A stretch of 21,464 bases of DNA from a virus. Where the stretch lies: positions 1 to 21,464 of IMG/VR virus record IMGVR_UViG_3300029266_002008; one strand, given 5' to 3'. The number at the start of each line of letters is the position of its first letter. The stretch's first letter is position 1. The position numbers and the translations under genes are program-made. The notes under the pieces were generated by a model. That model was not told the DNA's origin. It saw only the letters and a list, made by a program, of their open reading frames with translations, and did no database searches. Shown here piece by piece: positions 6,628-13,217 of the stretch.

Positions 6628-6791
6628 GAGACCGCCCCTTTGGTTTGTTCAGTGATTTTGCTGATATTCTGTCGAGATGGGACACGCAGGCCATTGACCC
6701 ACCGTGACACAATCGAAACTCCGAAACCTTTTTCTCTAGCCCAGACCGCCTGCGACTGACCACTCAAAGTTAAATATTCTTGTAATGTCAT
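6597..6791 (-). CDS. Cro-like helix-turn-helix regulator
   Basis: The 64-residue protein is almost entirely a single helix-turn-helix domain. TLQEYLTLSGQSQAVWAREKG looks like helices 1-2, the recognition helix is near GVSIVSRWVNGLRVP, and PSRQNISKITEQTKG closes the domain. The spacing and size fit Cro/YdaS-type phage regulators. It is the first gene of the minus-strand early operon and sits beside the divergent control region at 6792-6927, so it most likely binds there and limits early transcription or blocks repressor action. The separate CI-like repressor is about 3 kb away. Confidence 0.8.
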   Translation of the reverse strand: MTLQEYLTLSGQSQAVWAREKGFGVSIVSRWVNGLRVPSRQNISKITEQTKGAVSWTDWTNTTH

Positions 6792-6927
6792 GGTTTTACT
6801 CAGTTTCCCTTTTTAATGTTTACTTTCTGACAAGTTTTTGTCTATCTCCTATTTACTCGCTAGGCAAGTTGTGTTTGTCATAGCGGAAAGATTAATCGAG
6901 AACAAACCAAAAACTAAAGGAGCAAAG
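6792..6927. promoter_or_regulatory. Divergent early control region with palindromic operator candidate
   Basis: This 136-bp AT-rich gap separates the minus-strand Cro-like operon from the plus-strand early operon and must carry both promoters. GACAA-GTTT-TTGTC (6829-6842) is a small palindrome, and TTTGTCA occurs at 6874-6880. The 8-mer TGACAAGT (6828-6835) also occurs at 2637-2644 and, inverted, at 3703-3710 in the other control regions, as an operator shared by one regulator would. A weak plus-strand promoter could be TTGTGT (6869) with ATTAAT (6891). I found no near-consensus promoter on the minus strand. Confidence 0.55.
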
Positions 6928-7017
6928 ATGATACAAGGCAGGGCAAAAATACGGGACGTGATCGGAGTGATCGCGATAGTAATATTGTGCTTCACATTTC
7001 TTCTGGTGACGCCATGA
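6928..7017 (+). CDS. 29-aa single-span membrane peptide, first gene of the plus early operon
   Basis: AAAGGAGCAAAG places a near-perfect ribosome binding site before the ATG at 6928. The peptide has a basic N-terminus (MIQGRAKIRD) and one hydrophobic segment (VIGVIAIVILCFTFLLVTP) that fills the rest, so it should insert in the inner membrane. Its stop overlaps the next start as ATGA. First position in an early operon and small size suit a host-interaction or exclusion peptide, but this is inference; a leader with no product function is possible. Confidence 0.5.
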   Translation: MIQGRAKIRDVIGVIAIVILCFTFLLVTP

Positions 7018-7190
7018 CAGATCAGCAAATCACCGACATGGCCGCAGTCGCCAAGCGGATCGACCGGGTCGCCGACCTCATCCGACTGGAGTGCAAGCAA
7101 CGTGGAAATTTGGAAGGTATTAAGTGCCGGGCCGATGAAATCAGCAGCCTCAGCTATCACCTCTTGCCAAGGAAAGTGGCGAAAACATGA
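7014..7190 (+). CDS. Small helical protein (58 aa), hypothetical
   Basis: I start at the ATG at 7014, which overlaps the preceding stop (ATGA) and has GGTGACGCC upstream; its own stop overlaps the nuclease start (ATGA). The product (MTDQQITDMAAVAKRIDRVADLI...) is helical and charged, ending KVAKT. The chain of ATGA overlaps suggests strict translational coupling with the nuclease gene. Function unknown. Confidence 0.6.
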   Translation: MTDQQITDMAAVAKRIDRVADLIRLECKQRGNLEGIKCRADEISSLSYHLLPRKVAKT

Positions 7191-7942
7191 GTGGATTTGA
7201 GCAACATGGTATAAACCACTTAAGCGCTAGCTCGATCAACCTATTCACGAATGCGCCCGATGTTTGGGTGATGTCATACCTGCTGAAGCAAAGAACGGGC
7301 GGGAGCGCGCCAATGTTTCGAGGCATCTGCGCTGAGGACGTTGTGAGCGACACTCTGACAGGGACATCGTTTGATGACAGTTTAAAAGCGGCGCACAAGA
7401 AATTTGACAAGCAATTTCCTATAGCGCTTAGCCCTAAAATCACAAAAGAACGGGACATGATCGAGGCAGTTGCAACGATCTGCATTGACGAACTCAAGCC
7501 GTTTGGCGAACCCGAATTTCCAGAAGACGGTGGACAGCATAAAGTCGAAATCTTTTGCAAGCACAAAGATAACTGGGCTATCCCAATCGTCGGGTATTTG
7601 GATTTCGTTTTTCCCCGACATGGTTTGGTGGTCGATTTGAAAAGCACGGGCCGCATTCCTAGCGTCATGTCGCCAGAACACCAATTGCAACGGGCAATTT
7701 ACGCAAAAGCACGGGGCAATAGCGCAGTAAAATTTCTGTATGTCTCAAGCAAAAAAGCAAGCTGGCTTGAAGACGGGGACGTTGTCGAAACTCTGGCAAA
7801 GGCCAAAAAACAGATAATCAGAATGGAGAGATTTCTCACGCACGTCGAGGATGCCGCGACAGCCGCAGCTATCGTGCCTACAAATCCGCACAGCTTTTAT
7901 TGGTCTGGCTCAGAAGAGCTTCACGCCACACATTTCGGATAG
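7187..7942 (+). CDS. RecB-family PD-(D/E)XK nuclease
   Basis: The 251-residue protein carries the RecB/Cas4-like exonuclease core: HLSASSINLF near the N-terminus, GYLDF with Asp139, VVDLKST with Asp150 and Lys152, and the Q168-x-x-x-Y172 motif (QLQRAIY). No cysteine cluster typical of Cas4 is obvious. Phage nucleases of this type process DNA ends for recombination together with an SSB or annealing protein, and here an SSB-like gene follows two genes later. ATGA overlap with the preceding gene supports the start. The protein probably acts in the cytoplasm during replication. Confidence 0.8.
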   Translation: MSGFEQHGINHLSASSINLFTNAPDVWVMSYLLKQRTGGSAPMFRGICAEDVVSDTLTGTSFDDSLKAAHKKFDKQFPIALSPKITKERDMIEAVATICIDELKPFGEPEFPEDGGQHKVEIFCKHKDNWAIPIVGYLDFVFPRHGLVVDLKSTGRIPSVMSPEHQLQRAIYAKARGNSAVKFLYVSSKKASWLEDGDVVETLAKAKKQIIRMERFLTHVEDAATAAAIVPTNPHSFYWSGSEELHATHFG

Positions 7943-7951
7943 GATAAACTA

Positions 7952-8275
7952 ATGGAAAACGCAGATGAAGAAACGTCAACGGTGCGGCTTGGGCGCGATG
8001 TCAGCATGAAGGAAAAATGGTGGAATTGGCATCAAAAAAACCCGCAAATTTACGAGCAGTTCAAAAAGTTCACATTCCAAGCGATTGGCATGGGCCACTC
8101 AAAGTTCTCCGCTTGGCTAATAGTAAATCGCATTCGCTGGGAGACGATGATCGCGACTACCGGAAGCGATTTCAAGATTTCAAACGATTACATAGCATAT
8201 TATGCCCGGCAATTTATGTTCGATCACCCAGAGCATGACGGCATTTTCACCACGAAAACACTCAAACGATCTTAA
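7952..8275 (+). CDS. Conserved phage protein of unknown function (107 aa)
   Basis: The ATG at 7952 has an AGGA-containing site upstream, 9 bp after the nuclease stop. The protein begins MENADEETSTVRLG, has an aromatic-rich middle (KEKWWNWHQKNPQIYEQF) and a FKISNDYIAYYARQF segment followed by a DHPEHDGIF turn. I recall similar short phage proteins near recombination genes, but no assigned function. Position between a RecB-like nuclease and an SSB suggests a role in DNA metabolism. Confidence 0.65.
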   Translation: MENADEETSTVRLGRDVSMKEKWWNWHQKNPQIYEQFKKFTFQAIGMGHSKFSAWLIVNRIRWETMIATTGSDFKISNDYIAYYARQFMFDHPEHDGIFTTKTLKRS

Positions 8276-8288
8276 CCAAGGAAACAAA

Positions 8289-8924
8289 ATGTTAAATATC
8301 GATCTCTCAAGCGACACCACTTCGGGTCCATTCATGCAGTGGACTGCTCGCGGAACTCAAGACCTTACCGTACCCGCCTGCACTTTTTTTCTGCGCGATG
8401 GCCCGGATAAACAGCCGCTCGACATATCAAACGGTTTCGTCATCGACATCGCCACATTGAAAACTGGTTGGTGCCAAACAGAGGGCGTCATTGGGGTGGC
8501 CCCAGAATGGAAATGGAACCAATCGACATCGCAGATGATGCCCTCGCCGGGCGAGGGATGGAAAAAGGGGATCAGTGTGCGGGTAGCCCTTAGCAAAAAT
8601 AAAACTGCCGTCTGGGAACAAGCAGGGGCCGCTGTTTGGGATGCACTCATTCACTTAGTACCTCAAATTAATAAAGAGGTAGGCCCGAATGAAGTGCCGC
8701 AAGTTATCCTCAAAGATGTCGCGCAGAAAAAATACAAAAAGGGTAGCACAGCAGTTCCATTGCTAGATGTTAAACAATGGATCGAGCGCCCGGACAGCCT
8801 CAAAGCTGGCCCGTCAGAAATTGTGATTAACCCGGTACAGCCAGCGGCTCAACCAGCGGCTCAACCAGCGGCTCAACCAGCGGCTCAGCCAGCGGCAGAA
8901 ATTCACCCTGACGATTTATTTTAA
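8289..8924 (+). CDS. SSB-like single-stranded DNA-binding protein
   Basis: The better start is the ATG at 8289 (211 aa), preceded by AACCAAGGAAACAAA. The first ~170 residues look like one beta-rich domain with conserved aromatics (WTARG, FFLRDG, PEWKWN). A low-complexity linker of QPAA units follows at the C-terminal third, and the protein ends in HPDDLF. An acidic, Phe-ended tip after a flexible Gln/Pro/Ala linker is the hallmark of SSB proteins, which use it to recruit partners. It lies between a nuclease and the primase-helicase, the expected position. The OB fold itself is not proven from sequence. Confidence 0.75.
   Translation: MLNIDLSSDTTSGPFMQWTARGTQDLTVPACTFFLRDGPDKQPLDISNGFVIDIATLKTGWCQTEGVIGVAPEWKWNQSTSQMMPSPGEGWKKGISVRVALSKNKTAVWEQAGAAVWDALIHLVPQINKEVGPNEVPQVILKDVAQKKYKKGSTAVPLLDVKQWIERPDSLKAGPSEIVINPVQPAAQPAAQPAAQPAAQPAAEIHPDDLF
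8838..8897 (+). repeat. 12-bp tandem repeat (5 copies) encoding the QPAA linker
   Basis: Five tandem 12-bp units of the form CARCCAGCGGCW encode Gln-Pro-Ala-Ala each, in the linker of the SSB-like protein. The middle three units are identical (CAACCAGCGGCT), so slipped-strand changes in copy number are likely, which would vary linker length without changing frame. Confidence 0.9.
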
Positions 8925-8933
8925 GGCTTCGCT

Positions 8934-8972
8934 CCCCCGGTTTTAAAAAGACCTCAACATCTTCACCGGGGG
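8934..8972 (+). promoter_or_regulatory. GC-rich inverted repeat after the SSB-like gene
   Basis: CCCCCGGT (8934-8941) and ACCGGGGG (8965-8972) are complementary with a 23-base spacer, starting 9 bp after the stop codon. No T run follows directly, so it is not a standard intrinsic terminator. It could stabilise the 3' end of the transcript or be a regulatory RNA structure ahead of the stronger terminator at 9024. Confidence 0.45.
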
Positions 8973-9023
8973 GGCAAGGCGCTTAATCAGGCATCTAAAC
9001 TGCCCTTGATCAAGCGTAACTAT

Positions 9024-9077
9024 CCCGGCGATTTTCTCATGTTAATTTACCTCTCAGTAAATCGCCGGGTCTTTTTT
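9024..9077 (+). terminator. Rho-independent terminator after the early operon
   Basis: CCCGGCGATTT (9024-9034) pairs perfectly with AAATCGCCGGG (9059-9069) over 11 bp, and the stem is followed at once by TCTTTTTT (9070-9077). The 24-base loop is long but the GC-rich base and U tract make it a strong candidate. It would separate early recombination genes from the primase-helicase transcript, whose own promoter I could not place. Confidence 0.85.
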
Positions 9078-9100
9078 GACATATAAAAACAGAGGCAAAA

Positions 9101-11206
9101 ATGCTGGCAGTTAAACAGGAAATACGGTCGCACCTCGCGGCGATCACAAAGCGCTGGGGTGAGCTAACAGAACCCGCGCAGTTTGAATTGAGGTGTCTGG
9201 AACAGGACAACAAATTACCAAGCTGGCAGCACTTTGCACCAGAACAGATCGATGAGGCTGTTGACTATGCGGCAAGTCAAAATGCCAGCAACAATAATGT
9301 ATATGTGACGGTCAACCCGATCCGCATCGAGCGCGCTGGCAAGGCCAGCAGCACCGCCGATGTCATCGCGGCATTTTACGCATTTGCAGACGCAGACGAT
9401 CAGCGAGGCATGGATAACATAAGATCATTCGCCGGGCCGCAGCCCAGCCTGACGGTTAAGACGGGCTCGACCCCACACCTCAGAGGCCATGCTTACTGGG
9501 AGTTAGACGAGCCAGTATATAATTTATCTGCTTGGACTGAGTTGCAAAAAGCGATCTTAGGATCGCTGCAAACAGACCCGGCAATTCACAATCCAGATAG
9601 AATTATGCGGCTAGCCGGGACAGTCACTTGGCCGGATGAAAAGAAGCGTGGCCGTGGCTATGTGCCAGAGATCAGCACGATTAAAACAGTGTTCCACACT
9701 GATCGCGATCCTGTTGAGTTCCAACGAATGTATCAAGTTTTTCAAGCGTCCAAGTCTGATCCGATCTCAGGATTTGCAAGTGCCGGAATTGACCTAGGAC
9801 CACAGCGGCTTGACCGGGAAAAAGCACGAATAAAAGCGCTGTCCGGCGAGGAATGGAACAGCCACGTTTTGAAGCTGGTTGGTTCATATGTAACCAAAGG
9901 ACTGGACGATGACGAAATCCAAAGCCTTGTAGAGGAACTCACGTTCAAAACAGAGGCGTCCCGGCGGCAAATCCAAAAGATGATCGATGGTGCCAGAGCT
10001 AAAGGCTACGCACCCAGCGAGCCGCCCCAGCCGCTCACAACAGAAGAATTGTCAGCCCTGCCAGAGTTGCCATTCCAATCATGGATCGAAAAAGACTTGG
10101 CGGCCATTCCGCAGCCGCAGTTTGTCTATTCAGATTTTTACGCAACTGGATACACCAGCCTCACAGTAGCACCGCCCAAGGTTGGCAAATCTATGCTGGC
10201 TCTCGCTGAGGCTATCGACATTGCAACAGGCCGTGGCATTCTGACAGGCTACCAGCGAGAGCCAGCCCGGGTGCTGTACTACAACGCAGAAGATGATCAG
10301 GACGTTTTAAATAGCCGGGTCGCCGCGCTGCTAACACAATACCAAATCGATCAGGCTGAAATTGTAGGGCGGCTTTACGCAGTCTCAGGCATCGACCACG
10401 ATGATTTCTGGCTGATCGGCGGTATCGAGGGCGTCATAAATGAAACGCTGTTCGCTCAGCTTGAGACGTTCATAACTGTAAATAAAATTGATGTAGTGAT
10501 TTTCGATCCGCTGCAAGACTTGTCACGCTCACCAGAGACAAACGAGATATTCAGATCAGTAGGCCAGCGGCTCAGACTTATGGCAAACAGAACGCAAACT
10601 GCTTTGGGCCTTGTGCATCACACCAGAAAAATAGCGCAGGGCGTGACGGCCAGCATTGACGATGCCAGAGGTGGATCAGCATTGCGCGGCACCAGCCGCT
10701 TCAATCGAATACTGGTGAGCATGTCAGAAGACGAAGGTGCCAAGGCAGGCATCACCAATCACAGATATTACTTCAGACTTGCTGACATGGAGAGCAACCT
10801 AGCGCCGCCCAGTGCAGCCGTTAATCAATGGTACGAAAAGGTCAGCGTGATGCTGCCCAGCGGCCAGAGCGTAGGCGCGGTTAAGAAATGGCAGTGGCCA
10901 GACGCATTCGATGGGGTGACCAATGAGGACGCAGCAGCCGTGCAGCAGGCCGTGGCAGCGATGGTCAGCAATGAGCCTAGTCAGTCATCGCAAGCGGCCA
11001 ATTGGGTCGGTGTGACAGTCGCAATCGCGCTGCAATTAGATGTCAGCCAAGACGCAGTCAAAGCAAGGGTAAAGGAATTGGTGAAGCACTGGATCAGGAC
11101 AGACGTGCTGGCGATTGAGGAACGCCCGGACGGTCGAAACGGCAGAATAAAGAAGGTCGTAGTCGCCGGGATGAACAGCCCAACAACAACAATAACAACG
11201 CACTGA
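9101..11206 (+). CDS. Replication protein: primase (PrimPol/RepB-like) fused to RepA/DnaB-type helicase
   Basis: The 701-residue protein has two recognisable parts. Residues ~60-200 resemble the archaeo-eukaryotic/RepB-type primase core: the DAD acidic pair in FADADD (~95-100), His130 in GHAYWEL, and the RIMRLAGT strand-helix (~167-174). Residues ~345-580 are a RecA-fold ATPase of the AAA_25/RepA group: Walker A PPKVGKS (358-364), Walker B VVIFD (465-469), and the GLVHHTRK motif (~503-510). A C-terminal ~70 residues look like a winged helix. Such fusions prime and unwind DNA at phage origins. An iteron-like block lies about 260 bp downstream. No separate DNA polymerase is visible. Confidence 0.85.
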   Translation: MLAVKQEIRSHLAAITKRWGELTEPAQFELRCLEQDNKLPSWQHFAPEQIDEAVDYAASQNASNNNVYVTVNPIRIERAGKASSTADVIAAFYAFADADDQRGMDNIRSFAGPQPSLTVKTGSTPHLRGHAYWELDEPVYNLSAWTELQKAILGSLQTDPAIHNPDRIMRLAGTVTWPDEKKRGRGYVPEISTIKTVFHTDRDPVEFQRMYQVFQASKSDPISGFASAGIDLGPQRLDREKARIKALSGEEWNSHVLKLVGSYVTKGLDDDEIQSLVEELTFKTEASRRQIQKMIDGARAKGYAPSEPPQPLTTEELSALPELPFQSWIEKDLAAIPQPQFVYSDFYATGYTSLTVAPPKVGKSMLALAEAIDIATGRGILTGYQREPARVLYYNAEDDQDVLNSRVAALLTQYQIDQAEIVGRLYAVSGIDHDDFWLIGGIEGVINETLFAQLETFITVNKIDVVIFDPLQDLSRSPETNEIFRSVGQRLRLMANRTQTALGLVHHTRKIAQGVTASIDDARGGSALRGTSRFNRILVSMSEDEGAKAGITNHRYYFRLADMESNLAPPSAAVNQWYEKVSVMLPSGQSVGAVKKWQWPDAFDGVTNEDAAAVQQAVAAMVSNEPSQSSQAANWVGVTVAIALQLDVSQDAVKARVKELVKHWIRTDVLAIEERPDGRNGRIKKVVVAGMNSPTTTITTH

Positions 11207-11215
11207 GGAATTAGA

Positions 11216-11467
11216 ATGAACGAGGACAAGATCGACGCACACATGGCACTGGTCGAAGCGATGCCGGATCGAATGCAGGTAGGTGAAATGGCGGCCCTAA
11301 TCGCTCACATGATCTGCACCTACGACATGCAATCAGACATCAAGAACATCAGTAAGATGGTGAAGATGCTGGTCGGATTAGACGGCGATAATTTGGCAGT
11401 TATGACCGCCGCTATTGATGACGCAGACAAATTTATGGCAGGGATAAAGGGCAAGAATAATGTTTGA
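11216..11467 (+). CDS. Small acidic helical protein (83 aa), hypothetical
   Basis: The ATG at 11216 has GAGGAATTAGA upstream, 9 bp after the primase-helicase stop, so it is probably co-translated. The product (MNEDKIDAHMALVEAMPDR...) is Met- and Asp-rich with several predicted helices (EMAALIAHMIC, IKNISKMVKMLV). I recognise no family. Close coupling suggests a helper of replication. Confidence 0.6.
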   Translation: MNEDKIDAHMALVEAMPDRMQVGEMAALIAHMICTYDMQSDIKNISKMVKMLVGLDGDNLAVMTAAIDDADKFMAGIKGKNNV

Positions 11468-11472
11468 TTGTA

Positions 11473-11617
11473 CCGCAGGTTTCCGCAGGTTTCCGCAGGT
11501 TTCCGCACCTTGGCTTCCGCACTCGAAACTCACCGCCGCCGCACCTTCTATAGGGGTGCGGGGTGGTGCGGTTGTGCGGTTCTGTCAGTTTCTGTTCGTC
11601 TCGCCGCACCGCACCTT
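11473..11617. repeat. CCGCA repeat cluster (iteron-like), candidate replication origin
   Basis: The core CCGCAGGTT occurs three times in tandem at a 10-bp period (11473, 11483, 11493) and is followed by CCGCACCTT at 11503. Related CCGCACC units follow at 11539, 11604 and 11609, and in opposite orientation as GGTGCGG at 11555 and 11565 with a partial copy at 11574. That is about ten units in 145 bp, on both strands, able to fold into hairpins. The block lies between genes, just after the primase-helicase operon. Iterons like these are typical of plasmid and phage origins bound by an initiator. It could instead regulate the next gene. Confidence 0.6.
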
Positions 11618-11713
11618 GGAGTTGGGGCTTTGAAGCGTGGTGCTTACCGGGCGGCAGCGCGGAAGGGGAAATCGGATCAGATCATTAATCCCGGCGCTAG
11701 CAAGGATCAGATT

Positions 11714-12220
11714 ATGTGCGACCTCGCGACAGTTGCATTTGATCGTACAGCCAGAGCTATGGATCAGAAGTGGGGGGTGGATAGGCTGGTCGATCTGGTC
11801 AGCCCCGAAATGGCCCAGCGGTACGGGCAGGCACTCGATCGGATGAACCAAGCGGTTGGTGAGGGGAGCGACCCACAGCTTGCTCAGCAGAGATGTAATG
11901 ACGCCGTGAAGGGCATGCAGGCAATGGATCGAGTTGCGACTGATACGGGCGCAGAGCCAGCGTCAGATGCATACTGGGAGTTAGAGGTGGAGGGACTGAA
12001 GCTAGGCATCATGGCAGACATGGCAGCATGGCCGACCGTGCAGCGCCAGCGGCCTGATCTAACGCTGGTCTCATTGCGAGAGGTGGGGCTAGCATATCAG
12101 CACTACAGCCGCACCGCGCTCGACTTCATGGCTGTCACCAAGTCCAGTTTCCCGGGGGCTGAAGTCACCGCGATCAGATGCACGGCAGACGAAACGATCG
12201 ATGATGACATCCCCATCTGA
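11714..12220 (+). CDS. Hypothetical protein (168 aa) downstream of the repeat block
   Basis: I start at the ATG at 11714, with AAGGATCAGATT giving an ideally spaced ribosome binding site; the longer TTG start at 11468 would translate through the CCGCA repeats and is rejected. The protein (MCDLATVAFDRTARAMDQ...) is helical and Gln/Met/Ala-rich, with a soluble, charged end (DETIDDDIPI). No motif is recognised. Position suggests a replication or recombination accessory protein. Confidence 0.7.
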   Translation: MCDLATVAFDRTARAMDQKWGVDRLVDLVSPEMAQRYGQALDRMNQAVGEGSDPQLAQQRCNDAVKGMQAMDRVATDTGAEPASDAYWELEVEGLKLGIMADMAAWPTVQRQRPDLTLVSLREVGLAYQHYSRTALDFMAVTKSSFPGAEVTAIRCTADETIDDDIPI

Positions 12221-12569
12221 CCAAGTGCCGGGACTGCCGGGGCTCACCTCATGCGCCCTCGCGAGGGCAGAAATAGGTGCCGATATATCATTCCATTATA
12301 CCGAAACCCAATGAAATCAATGACTTACATGGTCAGGTTTCAACATAGTTTCAAAAAGAGGGCAATTTTGCATGAATTTACCCCCCCCCGGGGGTGGGAT
12401 GGCCGCCCCTCCGCTGGGCTGGTTAAGAGACATACACGCAACAAAAAAAACTCAGAAATGTCTAAAACATAAAATGCGATGTTTGTTTGAGAAAAATGTT
12501 TTTTTTCGCATAAGCTGACATCGTCCACCACGCAGCCTATATTTTTCTCAAACCAGAATGGGGAAAGTT
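12221..12569. other. 349-bp gap upstream of terminase: palindromes, GTTTCAA motifs, possible packaging or control site
   Basis: No convincing gene is present. Structures in order: the palindrome GCCCTCGCGAGGGC (12255-12268); GTTTCAACA and GTTTCAAAA at 12337 and 12348, the same motif as before the integrase; a C9G5 run (12381-12394); the nested ATGCGA/TCGCAT pair (12474-12479 and 12506-12511); and the perfect 13-bp inverted repeat GTTTGAGAAAAAT/ATTTTTCTCAAAC (12485-12497 and 12541-12553). Packaging (cos/pac) sites usually lie near the small terminase gene, so one may be here; late-promoter control is the alternative. Confidence 0.5.
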
Positions 12570-13004
12570 ATGGCTGGACAGCCGCTAAAACGCGCAATGA
12601 TCGAAACGATTGAAAAAGCTGGCGGCGTTGATTGGATTGCTGAGCAGATTGCCAACGGCGATACTGTCACATCGCTGGCGCGCAGCATGGATGTCAGCCG
12701 AAATATTATGTATAAATGGCTGCATTCTGAGCCGGATCGCAGCGCTACGGTCAAGGCGGCTCGCAAGGTGGCGGCTGAGCGTTTGGCTGACGAGGCGATG
12801 GAGTTGGCGGACAATGTTGATGTTGACACGTCGAGCATCGCGAAAGTTCGGGAGCAGATCAGCGTGAGAAAGTGGCGCGCTGCTGCATTTGACCCGGATG
12901 TGTGGGCGACCAACAAAAATCAGACGAATGTGCAGGTAAATGTTGGCGCTCAGCATCTGGACGCTTTGCGCCGGGTACAGATCGAGGTGGCCAGCGATGG
13001 CTAA
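12570..13004 (+). CDS. terS: Terminase small subunit
   Basis: I prefer the ATG at 12570 (144 aa), with GGGGAAAGTT upstream, over the ATG at 12558. The N-terminal ~60 residues hold a helix-turn-helix (DTVTSLARSMDVSRNIMYKWL), followed by a helical region rich in AERLADEAMELADN-type repeats and a REQISVRKWRAAAFDP segment typical of Sf6-like small terminases that use this region for oligomerisation. The protein recognises phage DNA and hands it to the large subunit, whose gene lies one ORF downstream. A strong inverted repeat just upstream could be its recognition site. Confidence 0.85.
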   Translation: MAGQPLKRAMIETIEKAGGVDWIAEQIANGDTVTSLARSMDVSRNIMYKWLHSEPDRSATVKAARKVAAERLADEAMELADNVDVDTSSIAKVREQISVRKWRAAAFDPDVWATNKNQTNVQVNVGAQHLDALRRVQIEVASDG

Positions 13005-13212
13005 ATGGGAATGGAACCGTGGCGAGTATGATCAGATGGACAAAGAGCAGGCGGCACAGTTGCGACAGGAAAATATCACGTTGCAGCACAATGCTTGGTT
13101 AGCCGCCCGTGCTGAGCGGGAAAAAATCGCTGATTGGCTATGCCAGTGCGGTCAAGAGGAAATAGGTTTGGAGGTGCGCAATGGCTATAATGGCGCTAAA
13201 GAAGTCTGTTAG
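12997..13212 (+). CDS. Small protein (71 aa) between the terminase genes
   Basis: The ATG at 12997 overlaps the end of the small terminase gene by 8 bp in another frame (GATGGCTAA). The product (MAKWEWNRGEYDQMDKEQ...) is helical, with coiled-coil-like spacing in the middle and Trp/Cys near the end (ADWLCQCGQEEIG). Tight packing between terS and terL suggests a real gene, possibly a terminase accessory. No family is recognised. Confidence 0.6.
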   Translation: MAKWEWNRGEYDQMDKEQAAQLRQENITLQHNAWLAARAEREKIADWLCQCGQEEIGLEVRNGYNGAKEVC

Positions 13213-13217
13213 ATAGC

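Noticed and set aside
7150-7668. 172-aa minus-strand ORF opposite the RecB-like nuclease
   Set aside because: It is the complement of a gene with clear catalytic motifs; no ribosome binding site or domain is seen.
8202-8288. Longer start for the SSB-like gene
   Set aside because: It would overlap the previous gene by 74 bp; the ATG at 8289 has a proper ribosome binding site and no overlap.
11473-11510. Short regular repeats as a CRISPR array
   Set aside because: The 10-bp period has no spacers and no cas genes are nearby; iterons fit better.
11468-11713. TTG extension of the 168-aa protein through the CCGCA repeats
   Set aside because: The added 82 residues are repeat-derived and Arg-rich, and the ATG at 11714 has a much better ribosome binding site.
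12251-12472. 73-aa plus-strand ORF in the gap before terminase
   Set aside because: The composition is irregular, it crosses C/G runs and palindromes, and no start signal is visible.
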